Assembly (NCBI GenBank): GCA_034522055.1
Contig: JAXHLS010000002.1
Location: 2,747,549-2,811,548 of the forward strand
DNA from: Gammaproteobacteria bacterium
Lineage (GTDB): Bacteria > Pseudomonadota > Gammaproteobacteria > JAABTG01
Direction of reading: 5' to 3'
Length of the DNA: 64,000 bases
Shown here: in pieces, positions 58,026-64,000 of the stretch
Position numbering within the stretch: the stretch's first letter is position 1
How the letters are laid out: the number at the start of each line of letters is the position of its first letter
Position numbers and translations under genes: made by a program
Notes under the pieces: model-generated
Seen by the model: only the letters and a program-made list of their open reading frames with translations
Databases searched by the model: none
What the model was told of the DNA's origin: nothing

Positions 58026-58348
58026 GACAGGAGGGCGGTGAAAGAGGCCCCCCTGCAGTGCCCGGAGTCCCGGGCGTTAGGCGGGCTGCTTGACCCGGCG
58101 ATCCTCGAGATGCACGATTCATGGGGAAGATTTACTGCACAAATCAATAATCAGGAAAGATTCGGCTTGCCGCGTGACTCGTTACTTGAGCTGGCCCCGC
58201 ACGCATTGGGGAAAGAAGAGGGAGATGGTGCACTTGGAGAGGGTGAGGTCATTGGAGGGGCGACTGCCGGAAGGCAAATGCAATAGTCCGGCTGTACCTT
58301 CCCCTATAGTCAACGACAAATGGCCGGCGCGCGGCAAGGAGTGGGTCG
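58026..58348. other. Gap between the helicase and restriction genes; possible small frame 58038-58286
   Basis: A GTG at 58038 with GGAGGG directly before it opens 82 codons (MKEAPLQCPESRALGGLLDP...), but the composition looks non-coding after about 45 codons and no family is recognised. A more AT-rich patch at 58120-58190 suggests a junction between two separately acquired modules. A promoter for the restriction genes may lie here. Confidence 0.4.
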
Positions 58349-61300
58349 GTGGATAACCCCTTCTTCAATCACCCCGTCCTCAACTCCCCTTACGAATATC
58401 CCAAACGACACTGGGAGCTGGACGAGTCGGGCCAGCCGACCCAGAAGGTACTGGAAAGCCGCCGCCCGGCGGAGTTCATCACTCCTATCCCGAAGCCCAA
58501 GAAGCAGAAGGGGGTGGCGAAGCAGGCTACGCTGCTGTTCGACGAAGGGAAGGGGCTGACCAGGGGCGACCAGCAGTATGCCCACACGGCCATCATTAAC
58601 GGCGTCCGCCAGGAAGTAGACCGCTGGCGCGGACTGCCCGCAAGCCAGTGGCGGGTGACTCCCGAGACGGCACGACTGCTCGAGCACTGGCGGCACCACC
58701 CGTTCAATGGCATCCGGCCCTTCTTCTGCCAGGTGGAGGCGGTGGAGACGGCCATCTGGCTCACCGAGGTGGCGCCCCATGTGGGCAAGGCCGGTGGACG
58801 GTTCCTGGAACACCTTGAAAACGCCAACCGCGAGGCCAACCCCGAGCTGATGCGCCTCGCCCTCAAGCTGGCCACGGGGGCGGGCAAGACCACGGTGATG
58901 GCCATGATCATCGCCTGGCAGACCATCAACGCCGTGCGCCATCCCCAGAGCAAGCGCTTCACCCGCGGATTTCTGGTGGTGGCCCCGGGGCTCACCATCC
59001 GCGACCGCTTGCGGGTGCTCCAGCCCAACGACCCGGACAGCTATTACCAGAGCCGCGAGCTGGTGCCCAGCGACATGCTGGGCGACCTGGAGCGGGCCAA
59101 GATCGTCATCACCAACTACCACGCCTTCAAGCTGCGCGAGCGCATGGAGCTCTCGAAAGGCGGGCGGTCCTTGCTCCAGGGCCGCGGCGAGGCGCTGGAG
59201 ACCCTGGAGACCGAGGGCCAGATGATGCAGCGGGTCATGCCCGGGCTGATGGGCATGCGCAACGTCATGGTGCTGAACGACGAGGCCCATCATTGCTACC
59301 GGGAAAAGCCGCCGGAAGAGGACGAAGAGGGCAACCTCAAGGGCGACGAGCGCAAGGAGGCCGAGAAGAACAAGGAGGCGGCCCGTCTGTGGATCACCGG
59401 TCTGGAGGGCGTCAAACGCAAGCTTGGAGTGGCCCGGGTGATTGACCTTTCCGCCACGCCGTTCTTCCTCAGCGGCTCGGGGTATGCCGAGGGCACCCTG
59501 TTCCCCTGGACCATGAGCGACTTCTCGCTCATGGACGCCATCGAGTGCGGCATCGTCAAGCTGCCGCGGGTGCCCGTGGCGCAGAATCTTCCCGGCGAAG
59601 AGATGCCCATGTTCCGCGAGCTGTGGAAGCACATCGCCAAGGACATGCCCAAGAAGGGCCGGGGCAAGGCGAAGTCCCTGGATCCACTGGCATTACCGGT
59701 GCGCCTACAGACGGCCCTGGATGCCCTCTACGGCCACTATCAGAAGACCTATGAGCTCTGGGAGCAGGCGGGTGTCGGCGTGCCGCCCTGTTTCATCATC
59801 GTCTGCAACAACACCTCCACCTCGAAGCTGGTCTACGACTACATCTCGGGCTTCCTGCGGGAGAACGACGACGGCACCACCACCCTGGAGAACGGGCGAC
59901 TGCCGCTCTTTCGCAACTACGACGAGCACGGCAACCAGCACCCACGCCCCCGCACGCTGCTCATCGACAGCGAGCAGCTGGAATCCGGTGATGCCCTGGA
60001 CAAGAACTTCCGCACCCTGGCCGGCGATGAGATCGAGCGCTTCCGGCGCGAGATCATCGACCGCACGGGGGACCGACGCCAGGCAGAGAACATCACCGAC
60101 CAGGACCTGCTGCGGGAGGTGATGAACACCGTGGGCAAGCCCGGCCGGCTGGGGGACTCCATCCGCTGCGTGGTCTCCGTCTCCATGCTCACCGAAGGCT
60201 GGGACGCCAACACCGTCACCCACGTGCTGGGCGTGCGGGCCTTCGGCACCCAGCTGCTGTGCGAGCAGGTCATCGGCCGCGCCCTGCGCCGGCAGTCCTA
60301 CGACCTCAACGAGCAGGGGCTGTTCAACGTGGAGTACGCCGACGTGCTCGGCATCCCCTTCGACTTCACGGCCAAGCCGGTGGTGGCACCGCCCCAGCCG
60401 CCGCACCAGACCATCCAGGTGAAGGCCGTGCGCCCCGAGCGCGATGCCCTGGAGGTCCGTTTTCCCCGGGTCGCCGGCTACCGGGTGGATCTACCCGACG
60501 AGCGCCTGGTGGCGAAGTTCACCGACGATTCCACTCTCGAGCTCACACCGGGCCTGGTGGGGCCCTCCATCACCCGCAACCAGGGCATCATCGGCGAGGG
60601 CGTCGACCTCAACCTGGTGCACACCGGGGACTTGCGACGCTCCACCCTGCTGTTCCACCTCACCCAGCGTCTCCTCTACACCAAATGGCGTGACCCGGGC
60701 GAGGAGCCCAAGCTCTATCTGTTTGGCCAGCTGAAGCGTCTCACCAAGCAGTGGCTGGACAACCACCTGGTCTGCAAGGGGGGCACCTATCCCGCCCAGC
60801 TCATGTACCAGGAGCTGGCCGACATGGCCTGCGAGCGCATCACGGCCGCCATCACCCTGGCCGGCATCGAGACCAGGCCCGTGAAGGCGGTGCTCGACCC
60901 CTACAACCCCGTGGGGTCCACCACCCATGTCAACTTCAACACCTCCAAGACCGAGCGTTATCAGACTGACTCCAGCCGCTGCCACGTCAACTGGGTGATC
61001 CTGGACAGCGACTGGGAGGCCGAGTTCTGTCGCGTCGCCGAGGCCCATGCACGGGTGAAGGCCTACGTGAAGAACCACAACCTCGGCTTCGAGGTACCCT
61101 ACCGCTACGGCTCCGAGACTCGTACCTACCGTCCGGACTTCATCGTGCTGGTGGACGATGGCCACGGCGACGACGACCTCCTGCACCTGGTGGTGGAGAT
61201 CAAGGGCTACCGGGGCGAGGACGCCAAGGACAAGAAGACCACCATGGACACCTATTGGGTGCCGGGTGTGAACAACCATGGCAGATATGGTCGCTGGGCC

Positions 61301-61432
61301 TTCGCCGAATTCACCGACGTGTGGGAGATGCAGTCCGATTTCGAGGCCAAGGTGGCCGCGGAGTTCGATAAGATGATCGCCGGTGTGGTCAAGATGCCCA
61401 CAGAGCAGGCACCAGCGGGTGGAGTCAAGTGA
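58349..61432 (+). CDS. Type III-like restriction helicase-nuclease (BPTD_3080-like family)
   Basis: 1027 residues from a GTG with AAGGAG eight bases before it. It opens DNPFFNHPVLNSPYEYPKRH, typical of this restriction-subunit family. Helicase motifs: LATGAGKTTVMAMIIAW (~176), LNDEAHHCYRE (DEAH, ~310), DLSATPFFLSG, and TEGWDANTVTHVLGVRAFGT, then QVIGRALRRQSY. The C-terminal PD-(D/E)xK nuclease is YRPDFIVLVD...LVVEIKGYRGEDA (~925-960). It would cut DNA that lacks the partner methylation. It ends in a GTGA overlap with the nucleotidyltransferase gene. Confidence 0.92.
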   Translation: MDNPFFNHPVLNSPYEYPKRHWELDESGQPTQKVLESRRPAEFITPIPKPKKQKGVAKQATLLFDEGKGLTRGDQQYAHTAIINGVRQEVDRWRGLPASQWRVTPETARLLEHWRHHPFNGIRPFFCQVEAVETAIWLTEVAPHVGKAGGRFLEHLENANREANPELMRLALKLATGAGKTTVMAMIIAWQTINAVRHPQSKRFTRGFLVVAPGLTIRDRLRVLQPNDPDSYYQSRELVPSDMLGDLERAKIVITNYHAFKLRERMELSKGGRSLLQGRGEALETLETEGQMMQRVMPGLMGMRNVMVLNDEAHHCYREKPPEEDEEGNLKGDERKEAEKNKEAARLWITGLEGVKRKLGVARVIDLSATPFFLSGSGYAEGTLFPWTMSDFSLMDAIECGIVKLPRVPVAQNLPGEEMPMFRELWKHIAKDMPKKGRGKAKSLDPLALPVRLQTALDALYGHYQKTYELWEQAGVGVPPCFIIVCNNTSTSKLVYDYISGFLRENDDGTTTLENGRLPLFRNYDEHGNQHPRPRTLLIDSEQLESGDALDKNFRTLAGDEIERFRREIIDRTGDRRQAENITDQDLLREVMNTVGKPGRLGDSIRCVVSVSMLTEGWDANTVTHVLGVRAFGTQLLCEQVIGRALRRQSYDLNEQGLFNVEYADVLGIPFDFTAKPVVAPPQPPHQTIQVKAVRPERDALEVRFPRVAGYRVDLPDERLVAKFTDDSTLELTPGLVGPSITRNQGIIGEGVDLNLVHTGDLRRSTLLFHLTQRLLYTKWRDPGEEPKLYLFGQLKRLTKQWLDNHLVCKGGTYPAQLMYQELADMACERITAAITLAGIETRPVKAVLDPYNPVGSTTHVNFNTSKTERYQTDSSRCHVNWVILDSDWEAEFCRVAEAHARVKAYVKNHNLGFEVPYRYGSETRTYRPDFIVLVDDGHGDDDLLHLVVEIKGYRGEDAKDKKTTMDTYWVPGVNNHGRYGRWAFAEFTDVWEMQSDFEAKVAAEFDKMIAGVVKMPTEQAPAGGVK

Positions 61433-61719
61433 CCAGAGCAGAGACCCTGAGCCGGCTCAAGTCCGCCAAACCGGAGCTGTCGCGGCGCTTCGGCGTCACG
61501 GACCTCGCCCTGTTCGGCTCCCGGGCGCGGGGCGAGGGCAGGGCATCCAGCGACGTGGACATTCTCGTGCGCTTCGACGGCCCCGCCACCTCCGCGCGCT
61601 ACTTCGGTGTACAGTTCTACCTGGAGGACCTGCTGGGCAGCCCGGTGGACCTGGTCACTCACAAGGCGCTGCGTCCGGAGCTGCGGCCGTTCATCGAGGT
61701 CGAGGCCGTCCATGTCTGA
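61429..61719 (+). CDS. mntA: MntA-type minimal nucleotidyltransferase (antitoxin-like)
   Basis: 96 residues from a GTG overlapping the previous stop. The signature GSRARGEGRASSDVDILV is the GSx10DxD motif of minimal nucleotidyltransferases. In MntA/HepT (type VII) pairs this enzyme adds AMP groups to the HepT toxin. The gene overlaps the hepT-like gene by eight bases, confirming the pair. Confidence 0.9.
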   Translation: MTRAETLSRLKSAKPELSRRFGVTDLALFGSRARGEGRASSDVDILVRFDGPATSARYFGVQFYLEDLLGSPVDLVTHKALRPELRPFIEVEAVHV

Positions 61720-62071
61720 GCCAGGAGCGCCAAGCCGTGAATGGCGCTTCTATCTGGACGACATGTGTGCCTTCGCGCGCAAGGTGTTGGCGTATACGGA
61801 GGGCCTGGACCAGCAGGGCTTCGTCGCCGACCCCCGCACCTACGACGCCACGCTGCGCAACCTGGAGCTCATCGGCGAGGCCGCCACCCATATCCCGCAG
61901 GATGTTCGCGCCGCGCACCCGGAGATCCCGTGGCGCCAGATCATCGCCACCCGCAACAGGCTCATCCACGCCTACCTCGGCACTGATGACGACACCCTCT
62001 GGAGCATCGTGAGGGACGACATCCCGCGGCTCGCCGAGGCCCTCGAAAGCCTGATACAGGCAGGGCACTGA
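61712..62071 (+). CDS. hepT: HepT-like (DUF86) HEPN ribonuclease toxin
   Basis: 119 residues. Four-helix HEPN protein ending with the catalytic Rx4HxY motif RNRLIHAYLG at about residues 83-92; YDATLRNLELIGEAATHIPQ is typical of DUF86. As HEPN RNase toxin it pairs with the MntA-like gene immediately upstream. Position between the nuclease and the methyltransferase suggests a fail-safe that acts when the restriction system is breached (inference). Confidence 0.9.
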   Translation: MSEPGAPSREWRFYLDDMCAFARKVLAYTEGLDQQGFVADPRTYDATLRNLELIGEAATHIPQDVRAAHPEIPWRQIIATRNRLIHAYLGTDDDTLWSIVRDDIPRLAEALESLIQAGH

Positions 62072-62101
62072 GCCGCCATCAGCAAGGAACCGGACGTCGA
62101 A

Positions 62102-64000
62102 ATGGCAGGACGAAAGAGCAAGCAGGGCCCCAGGCCCGTCGAGGCCATCACCCACCACGAGGCCACGCGCAGGAACATCCCCACCGCCGAGTACCAGTCG
62201 GTGCTGCACAAGGAGGAGCAGGAACCCCTGCGGGTAGCCTACGAGCGCCGCAACCGGGACCTGGACCCCCAGTTGGTGTGGCGCGGCAAGGACGAGCAGG
62301 ACTGGTCGGACCTTGTGGTCCACGCCCCGCCCCTCTACATCCAGGAGAAGGTCCACCCCAAGGTCCTTATCGACGACCTGCTCCGCCACTCAAAGTCTCC
62401 ATCTGCCCCCGGGGGCGGTGGCGACCAGCCCGACCTCTTCGCCGACTTCAACGGCCTGCCCGACGACCATGCCCGCACCGAGTTCTACCGGCACGACGCC
62501 AACTGGACCAACCGCATGATCCTGGGCGACAGCCTGCAGGTGATGGCCTCACTGGCGGAGCGGGAGGGATTGCGGGGGCAGGTGCAGTGTATCTATATCG
62601 ATCCGCCCTATGGCATCAAGTTCAATTCGAACTTTCAGTGGTCGACGACGAGTCGAGATGTTAAGGATGGGAATGTCGAGCACATCACTCGAGAGCCAGA
62701 GCAAGTGAAGGCATTTCGTGATACCTGGCGAGATGGCATTCATTCATACCTAACATACTTACGGGACAGGTTGACTGTTGCGCGGGATCTACTGACGGAG
62801 TCAGGATCTATTTTTATCCAAATAGGTGACGAGAACGTGCATCGCGTTCGGGTAACACTGGATGAAGTGTTTGGAGAAGATAACTTCGTTACAGAGATAA
62901 TAGTGGTGAAGTCATCAGGGCTCGGTAGTACTACGATCCCTCGGCAGAATGACTTTATTCTTTGGTATGCAAAGTCGGCCGGTGCATTAAAAGTTCGGGC
63001 GCTCCGTTTGGAAAAAATTCTGGGTGAAGCAAGCGCAGACGCCTACATGCACGGTATGACCCCGGATTTAGCCATGCGACGGCTAAGCAAGGAAGAGCAA
63101 TCCGGGCACAGTGCTGTACCCCAAGGCTTTAGAGTATTTCGCTATGACAATCTGACCAAACCAGGGCCTGGCGCGAAATACGAGGTCATACTCAACGGAA
63201 GCAAATTTACTAGCAAGTTGCGTTGGTGGGGTATTCAAGAGATCGGAATGGATCGAGCTATTAAGGCAAACCGTGTGGCCGCCGGAAAGACTTCGCTCAG
63301 CTACATTCGTTTTCTCGAGGATTCGTCATCCACTCCATTATCCAACCTCTGGACCGACACCGCGACCGGAAGCGGGTTGAACAAGGTTTATGTTGTTCAA
63401 ACTACCGAAAAGGTCGTTCAACGCTGCCTTCTTATGGCGACTGACCCGGGTGATCTTGTGCTCGATCCGACATGCGGGTCCGGTACGACCGCTTACGTTG
63501 CCGAGCAATGGGGTCGCCGCTGGATCACTATCGATACTTCCCGCGTCGCCCTCGCCTTGGCCCGGGCCCGCATCATGGGCGCACGTTATCCTTACTACCT
63601 CCTAGCCGACAGCCCTAAGGGTCAGCAAAAGGAGGCGGAGATCACCCGCAGCGAGCCCTCCAGCCAGCCCACGCGTGGCGACATCCGCCACGGCTTCGCC
63701 TACCAGCGGGTGCCCCACATCACCCTGAAGTCCATCGCCAACAACGCCGAGATCGACGTCATCTGGGAGCGCTTTGAGGAAACGCTCAAACCCCTCCGCG
63801 AGCAACTAACCGCAGCCATCCCGGCCCAATGGCTATCCGACTACCGGGCCAAGCAGAAGTACGACGTAGAGCTGCCCGAGGCTATCCAGGAATGGGAGGT
63901 CCTCCGCGAATTTCCGGAGGACTGGCCCGACGCGGCGCGGCCCCTGCATGAGGAGTTCTGGCTGCAGCGCATCGCCCGCCAGGAGGAGATCGATGCCTCC
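62102..64000 (+). CDS. Beta-class site-specific DNA methyltransferase (type III Mod-like), 3'-truncated by window edge
   Basis: 633 codons are visible from ATG 62102 without a stop, so the gene continues to the right. Motif IV IYIDPPYGIKFN (~165) comes before motif I LDPTCGSGTTAYVAEQWGRR (~455), the permuted order of beta-class N6-adenine/N4-cytosine methyltransferases. Between them, 62600-63450 has clearly lower GC than the flanks (for example runs such as GATAACTTCGTTACAG) and corresponds to the target-recognition region. This enzyme protects host DNA from the helicase-nuclease encoded upstream; the two plus the MntA/HepT pair form one restriction locus. Confidence 0.92.
   Translation, partial: MAGRKSKQGPRPVEAITHHEATRRNIPTAEYQSVLHKEEQEPLRVAYERRNRDLDPQLVWRGKDEQDWSDLVVHAPPLYIQEKVHPKVLIDDLLRHSKSPSAPGGGGDQPDLFADFNGLPDDHARTEFYRHDANWTNRMILGDSLQVMASLAEREGLRGQVQCIYIDPPYGIKFNSNFQWSTTSRDVKDGNVEHITREPEQVKAFRDTWRDGIHSYLTYLRDRLTVARDLLTESGSIFIQIGDENVHRVRVTLDEVFGEDNFVTEIIVVKSSGLGSTTIPRQNDFILWYAKSAGALKVRALRLEKILGEASADAYMHGMTPDLAMRRLSKEEQSGHSAVPQGFRVFRYDNLTKPGPGAKYEVILNGSKFTSKLRWWGIQEIGMDRAIKANRVAAGKTSLSYIRFLEDSSSTPLSNLWTDTATGSGLNKVYVVQTTEKVVQRCLLMATDPGDLVLDPTCGSGTTAYVAEQWGRRWITIDTSRVALALARARIMGARYPYYLLADSPKGQQKEAEITRSEPSSQPTRGDIRHGFAYQRVPHITLKSIANNAEIDVIWERFEETLKPLREQLTAAIPAQWLSDYRAKQKYDVELPEAIQEWEVLREFPEDWPDAARPLHEEFWLQRIARQEEIDAS

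Noticed and set aside
46809-64000. Calling the island canonical DISARM or BREX
   Set aside because: No DrmB/DUF1998, DrmA, PglZ, BrxC or BrxL-like protein is seen; only helicase, PLD and methylase are shared in general type.

Overview
The window is a GC-rich bacterial chromosome segment, most likely from a gammaproteobacterium. The clues are the style of a tRNA-Lys(CTT) 3' end, an ntrC remnant, a cbpA-like fragment and the IS families; this placement is inference. Three zones are visible.

Zone 1 (1-31 kb) is a nonribosomal peptide locus. A giant NRPS, entering from the left edge, reads C - A(Asn) - PCP - Cy - A(Cys)+oxidase - PCP - C - A(Asn) - PCP // Cy - A(Cys) - PCP - C - A(Tyr)+methyltransferase - PCP - E - C - A(unassigned) - PCP - TE. 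A nearly perfect 3.97 kb direct duplication (881-4845 and 7916-11881) copies most of an Asn and Cys module pair. One inserted A at 9208, inside the second copy, breaks the reading frame. Downstream and co-oriented are an M29 aminopeptidase-like protein that has lost metal ligands, a STAND-type NTPase with TPRs, a four-gene transposon, a cupin/JmjC oxygenase that lost its start to that transposon, and a convergent metallo-beta-lactamase lactonase. The genes suggest a thiazole/thiazoline-containing, N-methylated, D-residue-bearing peptide.

Zone 2 (31-46 kb) is a graveyard of mobile DNA. It holds an ntrC pseudogene with two in-frame stops, an IS110 fragment, a tyrosine integrase with excisionase, a 3' tRNA-Lys fragment (attachment-site scar), a broken thermonuclease gene, a REP-associated transposase unit whose left repeat is hit by an IS4-like element (9-bp duplication), a decayed IS91 transposase beside a cbpA fragment, an IS1595 element, a recombinase fragment, and a 2.68 kb IS with a 7-bp duplication. 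That IS carries a Dam-like methyltransferase as cargo and splits a tandem-repeat protein gene.

Zone 3 (46.6-64 kb) is a dense co-directional gene array with the look of a composite anti-phage island. It begins with a WYL-domain regulator preceded by a pair of ~55-bp direct repeats. A tightly overlapping cassette follows: ARPP-1-like protein, unknown protein, ADP-ribosylglycohydrolase, TPR protein and dual-specificity-type phosphatase. Next come DUF6361, phospholipase-D-like protein and a large SNF2-type helicase (frameshifted). Last is a type III-like restriction system: helicase-nuclease, a MntA/HepT-type pair, and a beta-class DNA methyltransferase running off the right edge. The combination recalls DISARM (helicase + PLD + methylase) but no DrmB-like (DUF1998) gene is seen, so I regard it as a distinct or hybrid system.

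Caution: several single-base frameshifts occur in otherwise well-conserved large genes (NRPS, helicase, a transposase twice). Sequencing or assembly error is possible for some of them.
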